From Akkermansiaceae bacterium (GTDB taxonomy: Bacteria; Verrucomicrobiota; Verrucomicrobiia; Verrucomicrobiales; Akkermansiaceae): a stretch of 64,000 bases of DNA. The stretch's first letter is position 1, and every line of letters begins with the position of its first letter. The notes below the pieces were generated by a model, which was not told the DNA's origin, made no database searches, and saw only the letters and a program-made list of their open reading frames with translations. Made by a program: the position numbers and the translations under genes. The stretch spans positions 22,052 to 86,051 of the forward strand of contig JAIPKB010000001.1 in NCBI GenBank assembly GCA_021733795.1. Direction: 5' to 3'. This document shows, one piece after another, positions 56,160 to 64,000 of this stretch.

Positions 56160-58517
56160 ATGACCTCACCACGATCTCACAACAATGCCGCCGCCGCTTT
56201 GCTCGCCACCCTGCTGGCCGGTTCGCCGGTCCACGGTGCCGGGGTGCCGCCCGTCGCCGTCAGTCCGCTCGCGGCACCATTCGCCCTGGGCGATGTTCGC
56301 CTGCTCGACGGTCCGTTCAAGGATGGACAGGACATTGCGGTGAAATACCTGCTCAGCCTGGAGCCTAACCGTTTTCTCGCCGATTTCCGCAGGGACGCCG
56401 GCCTGGTGCCGAAGGCAAAACAATATGGTGGCTGGGAGTCGATGGGAGTCTGCGGACACAACGGTGGGCATTATCTCAGCGCCTGCTCGCTCGCCTACGC
56501 GTCCACCGGCGACAAACGCTTCCTCGAGCGGGTGAACTACTTTGTTTCCGAGCTTGCCGAATGCCAGCGGGCCAACGGCACCGGCTATGTGGCCGGCATT
56601 CCCGATGGCAAGCGCGTCTACGCCGAGATCGCCGCCGGCAACATCCGCTCCGAAGGGTTCAGCCTGAACGGTTGCTGGGTGCCCAACTACACCATGCACA
56701 AAATCTTTGCCGGGCTGCGGGATGCCTACCGTCACTGTGACAGCAAGCAGGCGCTCGAAGTCGCCAGGGGCTTGGCCGATTGGTTCGGGAAGATCCACGC
56801 AAATCTATCCGAAGAGCAGATGCAGAGGATCCTCGCCTGCGAACACGGCGGACTGAACGAGACATTCGCGGATCTCTACGCCGATACCGGCGAGGAACGC
56901 TACCTCAAGCTGGCCCGGCGCTTCCACCACCAGGCCATCCTCGATCCGCTCACGCGCGGCGAGGAAATCCTGCCGGGCAAACATGCCAACACCCAGATCC
57001 CGAAGCTCGTCGGCCTGGCCAGACTCTACGAAATCGCCGGTAACCCGGATGATCGCGCGGCTGCCGGCTTCTTCTGGGACAGGGTGGTCAATCACCACAG
57101 CTATCTAACCGGCGGTCATTGCGATCACGAGCATTTCGGCGAGCCGGACAAATTGAACGACCGGCTCAGCGATGACACCACCGAGACCTGCAATGTCTAC
57201 AACATGCTCAAACTGACCGAACACGTATTCGGATGGAACCCGGATGCGGCGGTGGCGGACTTCTACGAGCGTGCCTTGCTGAATCACATCCGCGGCAGCC
57301 AGCACCCGGACGGACGGGTGGTTTACAATCTGACCCTGAAGCCCGGCGGAGAGAAACACTACCAATCGCTCTACGACTCGTTCACCTGCTGCGTCGGCAC
57401 CGGCATGGAAAACCATGTGAAATACGGTGAGGCAATCTATTTCCATGATGCGGACGGCCTGTGGGTGAATCTGTTCATGCCCTCCGAACTCAATTGGAAG
57501 GAACGCGGATTGCGGGTTCGTCAGGAGACGAAATGGCCGATGGGGGATACCACTACGCTGGCCTTTTCCTCGGCAACGCCCCAGGAGTTCACCCTGCGGC
57601 TGCGGCACCCGCAGTGGGCCGTGAACGGGGTCCGGGTGACAGTCAATGGCGAGGTGGTGCCAGGCGACAGCAAGCCATCCAGTTATGTGGAAATCCGCCG
57701 CACCTGGAAATCCGGCGACCGGGTGGAAATGAAATTCCCAATGTCGCTGCGAACCGAGGCCATGCCGGATAATCCCAAGCGCATCGGCATCTTCTACGGG
57801 CCGACCCTGCTCGCCGCCAAGCTCGGCGCAGCGGACGAATCCGCCACCGCCAAGTCAGGTGAGGTGCCGGTGGTGGTGGTGGATGGCAAACCCGTCAGCC
57901 AGTGGGTCAAGCCGGTCGCGATTTCCAAATTGAACTTCAAGACCAGCGGGGTTGGCAGACCTCACGATGTGGAATTGGCGCCGTTTTTTGCGATTCATGA
58001 CCGGCGCTACACGGTTTTTCTGGATGTCTTCACCGCGGCGGACTGGATGCGGCGTGAAGCCGGAATTCTAGCCGACCGCGAACGCGAGGCGCGACTTAAA
58101 GCCCGCACCGTCGATGTGCTGCGCACTGGCGAGCAACAACCCGAAAAGGATCATAATCTCCAGGGCGAACACACCGGTTCCGGCGATTCCGGCGGCCGCA
58201 AGTGGCGTCACGCCACCGATGGCGGTTGGTTCTCGTTCGAGATGAAGGTGGACCCCGCCATGCCCGGCGAACTGCAGCTGACCTACTGGGGCGGTGAAAC
58301 CGGCAACCGGAATTTCGACATTCTGGTGGACGGCCGGAAAATCGCCAGCCAGAGGCTCCAGCAAGATAAACCCGGGGAGTTTTTCGATGTCATCTATCCG
58401 CTGCCAACCGAATTGACCCGGGGCCGGTCCGCGGTCACGGTCAGGTTGCAGGCACAGCCCGGTGCCTGGGCCGGCGGCCTGTTCGGTGCCAAGACCCTCC
58501 GCCGCGAAACCCCCTGA
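56160..58517 (+). CDS. DUF1680/GH127-146-like glycoside hydrolase (beta-L-arabinofuranosidase-type), exported
   Basis: NGGHYLSACSLAYASTGDKRF, GCWVPNYTMHKIFAGLRDAY, DDTTETCNVYNMLKLTEHVF, YDSFTCCVGTGMENHVKYGEAIYF; ATG at 56160. Confidence 0.9.
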   Translation: MTSPRSHNNAAAALLATLLAGSPVHGAGVPPVAVSPLAAPFALGDVRLLDGPFKDGQDIAVKYLLSLEPNRFLADFRRDAGLVPKAKQYGGWESMGVCGHNGGHYLSACSLAYASTGDKRFLERVNYFVSELAECQRANGTGYVAGIPDGKRVYAEIAAGNIRSEGFSLNGCWVPNYTMHKIFAGLRDAYRHCDSKQALEVARGLADWFGKIHANLSEEQMQRILACEHGGLNETFADLYADTGEERYLKLARRFHHQAILDPLTRGEEILPGKHANTQIPKLVGLARLYEIAGNPDDRAAAGFFWDRVVNHHSYLTGGHCDHEHFGEPDKLNDRLSDDTTETCNVYNMLKLTEHVFGWNPDAAVADFYERALLNHIRGSQHPDGRVVYNLTLKPGGEKHYQSLYDSFTCCVGTGMENHVKYGEAIYFHDADGLWVNLFMPSELNWKERGLRVRQETKWPMGDTTTLAFSSATPQEFTLRLRHPQWAVNGVRVTVNGEVVPGDSKPSSYVEIRRTWKSGDRVEMKFPMSLRTEAMPDNPKRIGIFYGPTLLAAKLGAADESATAKSGEVPVVVVDGKPVSQWVKPVAISKLNFKTSGVGRPHDVELAPFFAIHDRRYTVFLDVFTAADWMRREAGILADREREARLKARTVDVLRTGEQQPEKDHNLQGEHTGSGDSGGRKWRHATDGGWFSFEMKVDPAMPGELQLTYWGGETGNRNFDILVDGRKIASQRLQQDKPGEFFDVIYPLPTELTRGRSAVTVRLQAQPGAWAGGLFGAKTLRRETP

Positions 58518-58615
58518 AAACCGAACCATTTATGCAACTTATGAAAATGAACCAACACCCCCCAACCGCGAATCCCCGGTTGCGATTTATTGATAGAGAT
58601 GAACCGTCCGCATCC

Positions 58616-61201
58616 ATGTCCAAGCCATCCGGACTGTGCAAGGTGCTCGGAATCGGGGCGGTGGCCCTGACCGTGATCAGTCCTGGTCTGCGGGCCCAGG
58701 CGGACTCCGACGCACTGCTGCGTCCACCGTCCGTGCCGCTGGTGGCGCACGATCCGTATTTCAGCATTTGGTCCCCCGGTGACAAGTTGACGGATGTCGA
58801 CACCACCCACTGGACCGGCAAGCCGCACCGGCTCAACAGCATCGTGAGCATCGACGGCAAGCCATTCCGAGTGATCGGCGCCGAGCCCTCCGATACCCCC
58901 GCGCTGCCGCAAACCGGCGTGGTGGTTTTACCGACCCGGACAATTTACTCCTTCGAAGGATCGGGGGTGGCGCTGAAGCTGACGTTTCTCACGCCGGCAC
59001 TGCCCGGCGATATCGATCTGCTGTCCCGTCCGCTCACCTATCTGACCTATGAATTCGCCGCCACCGATGGGGCCAGCCACAAACTGGATTTCAACTTCGA
59101 CGCCTCCGCGGAACTCACCGTCAACCAGGGGGAGCAGAAGGTCGATGGCTCGCTCATCCAGCTAAACACCCAGGCAGGGAGACTGGTCGGAGTGAAAGTC
59201 GGCTCGGTCGACCAGCAGGTGCTGGCGAAAAAGGGTGACGACATCCGGATTGACTGGGGGCACCTCTATCTCGCCGCGTCCGAGGCCGTGGCAAAGCCAA
59301 GTTACCACCTGCGGGGCCAAAACCCGGCAAACACGGCGCCGCAGGGCGCGGCCGGTGACACCGCGGTGGCGTCGCTTGCCTTCAGCAGCTTCCAACTAGC
59401 CGGCAAGCCGGTTTCGCGGATGTTGATGCTGGCGTATGACGACGAGTATTCGATCCAATATATGAAGAAGAACCTGCGGCCGTATTGGCGCCGAAATGGC
59501 TGGGATGCCGACGATCTCCTAAAGGCCGCAGCCATGGAATACGCATCGCTACAAATGCGCTGCGTGGCGTTTGACACCGGGTTGATGGCGGATCTCACCA
59601 AGGCGGGTGGCGAAAAATATGCGAAGATCTCGGCGCTGGCGTATCGCCAGTGTTTCGCGGCGGGCAAGTTCGTCGCGGATACCAACGGCCAGCCGATTTC
59701 CTTCTGCAAGGAGAACCACTCGAACGGATGTATCGGCACGTCCGACGTGTTCTATCCGATGGCACCCCAGTTCCTGTTGTTCGGGCCGTCCGTGGCCAAG
59801 TCGTTCATCGTCCCGTTCATGAATTATGCGGCAAGCTCGCGCTGGAAATTTCCGTTTGCACCGCACGACATCGGCACCTATCCGCACGCCAACGGCCAGG
59901 TCTATGGCGATGGCGAACGCGGTGTGAACAACCAGATGCCGGTCGAGGAAAGCGGCAACCTGCTGATCCTCATGGCCGCCGTCGCGGAAATGGAAGGCAA
60001 TGCCGATTTCGCCGGCCGGTATTGGAAACAACTCGAACAATGGGCCGCATACCTGAAGGAGAAGGGGTTTGATCCGGAAAACCAGCTTTGTACCGATGAT
60101 TTTGCCGGACATCTCGCACACAATGTGAACCTCAGCGTCAAGGCGATCTGCGGTCTCGGGTCGTTCGCCAAACTCTGTGAAATGCGCGGCGACAAGACGC
60201 ACGCCGAGGCCTACTTCAAGCTCGCCCGCGAATTCGCCGCGCGCTGGGTAAAGGAGGCCGACGACGGTGAGAAATTCCGTCTCGCGTTCGACCGCTCCGG
60301 CACCTGGAGCCAGAAATACAACCTGATGTGGGACCGGATTCTCGACCTGAAGCTGTTCCCGCTCGAGGTCGCACGCAAGGAGATGGATTACTATAAGAAG
60401 ATCCAGAACAAATACGGATTGCCGTTGGACAACCGCCAGCCCTATACCAAGTTGGACTGGATCCTGTGGACGGCCACCCTGACCCAGGATCGGGCCGACT
60501 TCGAGGCCCTGGTGGATCCCGTGTTCCGCTTCCTCAATGAAACCGGGGATCGCTCGCCGATGACCGACTGGTATCAAACGAAAGACGCCAAAAAGGTCGG
60601 ATTCACCGCCCGCCCGGTGGTCGGCGGCGTGTTTGCCCAGATGCTCTACAACAAAGGGGTTTGGAAAAAGTGGGCCGCACAGGACACTACCAAGGCGGCC
60701 GGCTGGGCTCCCATGCCGACCCCTCCGAAGATCACCGTGGTCGTGCCCGCCGCAGACACCAAGGCCGCCACCTGGCGTTACACCACCCGCCAGCCGGCGA
60801 CGGCTTGGGCGGCCCCTCAGTTCGATGACTCGGGCTGGAAATCCGGCCCGTCCGGATTCGGCACCCAGGGAACTCCAGGCGCGGTGATCGGCACGGTTTG
60901 GAATACTCCCGACATCTGGCTGCGTCGTGAAATCGAAGTACCATCCCTGCCGCAGGGCGAGCTTCAGTTCTGGATGAAATATGACGAAGCCGCCGAGGTC
61001 CATGTGAACGGCGTGCTGGCACTCAGCACCACCGGTTGGATCGACGATTATCAGGCGATTCCGATGTCAACGGCCGGTCGCGCCGCCTTGAAACCCGGCC
61101 GGAACACGATCGCCGTGCACTGCCACCAGACGGTCAACGGACAATATATCGACGTCGGCTTGGTCACCGTCACCCCCGGCAAGCCGAGCGCACTGCCTTG
61201 A
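58616..61201 (+). CDS. DUF4965/DUF5127/DUF1793-type glutaminase-A-like exported protein with C-terminal beta-sandwich domain
   Basis: RPPSVPLVAHDPYFSIWSPGDKLTDVDTTHWTGKPHRLNSIVSIDGKPFRVIG...CFAAGKFVADTNGQPISFCKENHSNGCIGTSDVFYPMAPQFL...DNRQPYTKLDWILWTATL. Confidence 0.88.
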   Translation: MSKPSGLCKVLGIGAVALTVISPGLRAQADSDALLRPPSVPLVAHDPYFSIWSPGDKLTDVDTTHWTGKPHRLNSIVSIDGKPFRVIGAEPSDTPALPQTGVVVLPTRTIYSFEGSGVALKLTFLTPALPGDIDLLSRPLTYLTYEFAATDGASHKLDFNFDASAELTVNQGEQKVDGSLIQLNTQAGRLVGVKVGSVDQQVLAKKGDDIRIDWGHLYLAASEAVAKPSYHLRGQNPANTAPQGAAGDTAVASLAFSSFQLAGKPVSRMLMLAYDDEYSIQYMKKNLRPYWRRNGWDADDLLKAAAMEYASLQMRCVAFDTGLMADLTKAGGEKYAKISALAYRQCFAAGKFVADTNGQPISFCKENHSNGCIGTSDVFYPMAPQFLLFGPSVAKSFIVPFMNYAASSRWKFPFAPHDIGTYPHANGQVYGDGERGVNNQMPVEESGNLLILMAAVAEMEGNADFAGRYWKQLEQWAAYLKEKGFDPENQLCTDDFAGHLAHNVNLSVKAICGLGSFAKLCEMRGDKTHAEAYFKLAREFAARWVKEADDGEKFRLAFDRSGTWSQKYNLMWDRILDLKLFPLEVARKEMDYYKKIQNKYGLPLDNRQPYTKLDWILWTATLTQDRADFEALVDPVFRFLNETGDRSPMTDWYQTKDAKKVGFTARPVVGGVFAQMLYNKGVWKKWAAQDTTKAAGWAPMPTPPKITVVVPAADTKAATWRYTTRQPATAWAAPQFDDSGWKSGPSGFGTQGTPGAVIGTVWNTPDIWLRREIEVPSLPQGELQFWMKYDEAAEVHVNGVLALSTTGWIDDYQAIPMSTAGRAALKPGRNTIAVHCHQTVNGQYIDVGLVTVTPGKPSALP

Positions 61202-61264
61202 CCGGCGCAACGGGCGTGGGAATGATTCATGGCAGAAAGGGATTGGCGATGAAGTAGAATCAAC

Positions 61265-64000
61265 ATGACCCGACCCTCGTTGCATCATGCCGTCCTCGGG
61301 CTGGCCCTGGCCGCCAGCCTGAACTCATCCGTCCGCGCCGCCGCACCGGCGTTTGCCTGGCTCGAAGGCGAGGCGGCCGAGACCGCGTTCAAGACCAGCA
61401 TCGGCGACTGGGGGCGGCCGCAGTTCTTGTCCGGCGGCAACTGGCTCCACATCAGCGTGGAGGAGGGCAAGGTAGAGCAGGAGGTGCCGGAGGGCGGCAT
61501 CCTGCTGGATTATGCCTTCCCGACCTCGAAGGCGGGCCGTTACGAGGTCTGGAACCGCGTCGGGTTCGAGTTCGTACGGTCGCCCTTCGAGTGGCGTCTC
61601 GACGAGCAACCGTGGCGGGTGGCCTCGCCGGAAGACCTTACCACGGACCTGATGGAAATGGGGTTCTGGTGCGAGGTAGCGTGGCTGAGAATGGGCGAGG
61701 AGGATTTGCAGGCGGGCGAGCATCGGCTCCAGATCCGCCTCCGGAAAACCAAGGATGAGCAAGGGAAATGGCAGCGGGTGCTGTACGCCTCCGACGCAAT
61801 CTGCCTCCACCAGGGGCCATTCCACCCGAACTCAGGATTCAAACCCGGCGAGTCCGGACGCGACGCGGCCGACGAGGCGGCCGCGAAAGTGGTGTTCCAG
61901 CTTCCCGAGGCAAAGCCGTCCGAACGCGCCAGCGTGAGTCTCGATGGGGTCTGGGAAATTGCGCGCGACGACGAACAGCTCCCGGGAGCGGTCGCCGAGC
62001 CGATCAAGGAGCTGCCGCAGAACCCGGTCTGGCGCGCCATCCCGGTGCCCGGCGACAAGAACAAGGTCCGCGAAGACCTGATCTTCGCCCATCGTCTCTG
62101 GTATCGCACGCGCCTCGCGGTGCCGGCCTCAATGGCGGGCAGGGCATTCTACGTCGATTTTCCCTACAACAACCTCAACACGACGGTCTATGTGAACGGC
62201 GTCTACTGTGGCTTCGGCAAAAATCCGTTCGCCCCGCTCCAGGTGGACGTAACCAAGGGCATCAAGGCCGGGCAGGTGAACGAGGTTTGGGTGGGCCTCC
62301 GTGACTCGTGGTACGGCCGCTCCGCCGACCCGCAGCGGCCCATGAAGCTGCGCAAGACGTTCAACTATCCCATCGGTCTCTTCAGCCAAGGCTTCCAGGA
62401 CATGGACTACCCGGTGTGGAACTGCCCGCAGGCGGGCATCCTCGCCACCCCGACCTTCGTGGCGGCGGGCGGCGGCGTGTATGCCGCGGACCTATTCGTC
62501 AAGCCGTCGGTCGCGCGGAAGAGGCTCGAGGCGGAAGCCACGTTGAACAACGCCACGGCGGGCGAAGCCACCGGCGAGATCCGCTGGCAGGCGGTGGATG
62601 ACCAGTCAGGCCAGGTGGCACACACCTTCAAGGCGCAGCCGTTCAAGGTCGCTGCGGGCCAGCAGCTGACCCTCCCGCTCTCCGACGCCTGGACCAATGC
62701 CAAGCTGTGGTGGCCGGACACGCCGCACCTCTACCGCCTGCGCACGACCGTCGTCGTCGACGGCAACCCCTGCGACGTGAAGGAAACGCTGTTCGGCTTC
62801 CGCGAATGGCGCCGGGAAGGGACCCAGTTCACCCTCAACGGCGTGGTCTGGCACATGTGGGCCGACCTCATCGGCGAGAACCGTTCACCGCAGAAATGGC
62901 TGGCGGCCTACCAGCGCACGAACCAACGCACCATGCGCCTGTGCACCGCCGGCCAGGCCGGCCACGAGTCGCGCTGGCTCGGGTTGGAGCCGGAGGCGGC
63001 GCTGGAATTCTGCGACCGCAACGGCGTGGTCGTGCGCCGCAACACCACGATCGACGGCGAAACCATCGGCTACCAGTTTAGCGAGAGTGATCCGGAGACG
63101 CGCAAGCAACAGGGCGGATCGGAACTCAAGCTGGCCCTGATGAGGAACTGGCGCGACCAGTGCGTGGCGCAGGTCAGAGGCGAACGCAACCATCCATCGA
63201 TCCAGATCTGGTCGATCGAGAACGAGTTCTCCTACATCAACCTGATCAACCTGCTCGGCAACTCGCCAAACATGGACCAATACGAGGCGGAGATCACCAA
63301 GACCCACGACGCCGTGATGGAGGCGGACCCGACGCGCTCGGCGATGACCGACGGCGGCGGTGCGATGAAGGACAACACGCTGGGCGTGGCCGGCGACCAC
63401 TACGTCGCCACGCTCGATGCGCGGTATCCCGATCTGGCCTACGACCCGTTCGTCGAGGGCGGCGGGCGCGGGCGGTGGAAGTGGGACCAGCAGCGGCCGC
63501 GATTCATCGGCGAGGATTACTATGCCACCGGCATGAACCCGGCCGATTTCGCGATGTGGGGCGGCGAGGTAGCCTTCCAGGGCAAGGCCGCCACCCGCGA
63601 CGCGATGGCCCTGTGTTACCGGATGCTCACCGAGGGCTACCGCTGGGGGGGCCACTACGCGGCGTGGCACTTGTGGATCGGCAGCGAAGGCGGGCCCGCG
63701 CAGTGGGGCGCGAACGATCCGCGCGCCGCGCTGGTGCGGCAGTGGGACTGGACGTTCGGTGCCGCGCAGAATGTGAAGCGCACCTTCGGCGTCTTCAACG
63801 ACACGCCGTACGCGGAGCCGATCACCTTCACCCGCCGGCTCACGATCGACGGCAGGGAGGCCTACGCGAGGACCACCACCCACAACGTCGCGCCGGGAAC
63901 CGCAGAGAAGTTCGACGAGGAGATCGCGATGCCTTCCGTCGCCGCGCGGCAGGAGGGCGAGCTGAGCCTGGCGTTGAGCGTGGGGGGCAAGGAGATCTAT
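61265..64000 (+). CDS. GH2-family glycoside hydrolase with N-terminal CBM-like domain (runs off window end; absent from the supplied ORF track)
   Basis: ATG at 61265 (MTRPSLHHAVLGLALAASLNSSVRAAAPAFAWLEGEAAE...) stays open to 64000; LWYRTRLAVPASMAGRAFYVDFPYNNLNTTVYVNGVYCG, GFREWRREGTQFTLNGV, HPSIQIWSIENEFSYIN, FIGEDYYATG. Confidence 0.88.
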   Translation, partial: MTRPSLHHAVLGLALAASLNSSVRAAAPAFAWLEGEAAETAFKTSIGDWGRPQFLSGGNWLHISVEEGKVEQEVPEGGILLDYAFPTSKAGRYEVWNRVGFEFVRSPFEWRLDEQPWRVASPEDLTTDLMEMGFWCEVAWLRMGEEDLQAGEHRLQIRLRKTKDEQGKWQRVLYASDAICLHQGPFHPNSGFKPGESGRDAADEAAAKVVFQLPEAKPSERASVSLDGVWEIARDDEQLPGAVAEPIKELPQNPVWRAIPVPGDKNKVREDLIFAHRLWYRTRLAVPASMAGRAFYVDFPYNNLNTTVYVNGVYCGFGKNPFAPLQVDVTKGIKAGQVNEVWVGLRDSWYGRSADPQRPMKLRKTFNYPIGLFSQGFQDMDYPVWNCPQAGILATPTFVAAGGGVYAADLFVKPSVARKRLEAEATLNNATAGEATGEIRWQAVDDQSGQVAHTFKAQPFKVAAGQQLTLPLSDAWTNAKLWWPDTPHLYRLRTTVVVDGNPCDVKETLFGFREWRREGTQFTLNGVVWHMWADLIGENRSPQKWLAAYQRTNQRTMRLCTAGQAGHESRWLGLEPEAALEFCDRNGVVVRRNTTIDGETIGYQFSESDPETRKQQGGSELKLALMRNWRDQCVAQVRGERNHPSIQIWSIENEFSYINLINLLGNSPNMDQYEAEITKTHDAVMEADPTRSAMTDGGGAMKDNTLGVAGDHYVATLDARYPDLAYDPFVEGGGRGRWKWDQQRPRFIGEDYYATGMNPADFAMWGGEVAFQGKAATRDAMALCYRMLTEGYRWGGHYAAWHLWIGSEGGPAQWGANDPRAALVRQWDWTFGAAQNVKRTFGVFNDTPYAEPITFTRRLTIDGREAYARTTTHNVAPGTAEKFDEEIAMPSVAARQEGELSLALSVGGKEIY

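Noticed and set aside
59549-61003. 484-aa minus-strand ORF
   Set aside because: Antisense of the glutaminase-A-like gene.
62885-63883. 332-aa minus-strand ORF
   Set aside because: Antisense of the GH2 gene that runs off the window; appears only because the sense ORF lacks a stop in the window.

Overview
This is a GC-rich bacterial window. Its style suggests Verrucomicrobiota: autotransporter-type beta-strand repeat proteins, Planctomycete/Verrucomicrobia-type Ser/Thr kinases paired with an ECF-like sigma factor, DUF1080 and ThuA proteins, and many exported glycoside hydrolases. I saw no rRNA, tRNA, CRISPR array or transposase. From left to right: an AraC C-terminus, a Ser/Thr kinase with an Asp/Ala-repeat tail, an RNase H-like nuclease and panD. 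At about 5-21 kb there is a fructan-type locus (fructokinase, two GH32, GH172/DUF2961 pieces, a GntR/LacI-hybrid regulator, a sugar porter and large surface proteins) in which many genes are broken, core-deleted or mosaic. At 24-31 kb there is a propeller histidine kinase, frame-broken exactly at a (GGAC)4 repeat, followed by a NarL-type regulator, a GH16 and a fusion protein with an unassigned C-terminal domain. Next come two AAA/DUF4143 ATPases, then a coupled ExbB-ExbD-ExbD-plus-large-protein operon without TonB. The 40-64 kb region is an exported carbohydrate-degradation cluster: DUF1080, a giant beta-strand-repeat protein, an unassigned TIM-barrel-like protein, two DUF1680 (GH127/146-like), two GH2 and a DUF4965 glutaminase-like protein. 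The strongest leads are: (1) a run of genes that keep their ends but have lost internal parts, (2) the GGAC tetranucleotide frame switch in a sensor kinase, (3) the ExbB/ExbD operon with extra sensor-like domains, (4) two candidate new carbohydrate-active families, and (5) intergenic heptad and REPIN-like palindromic repeats. All family calls come from reading translations; no database search was run.
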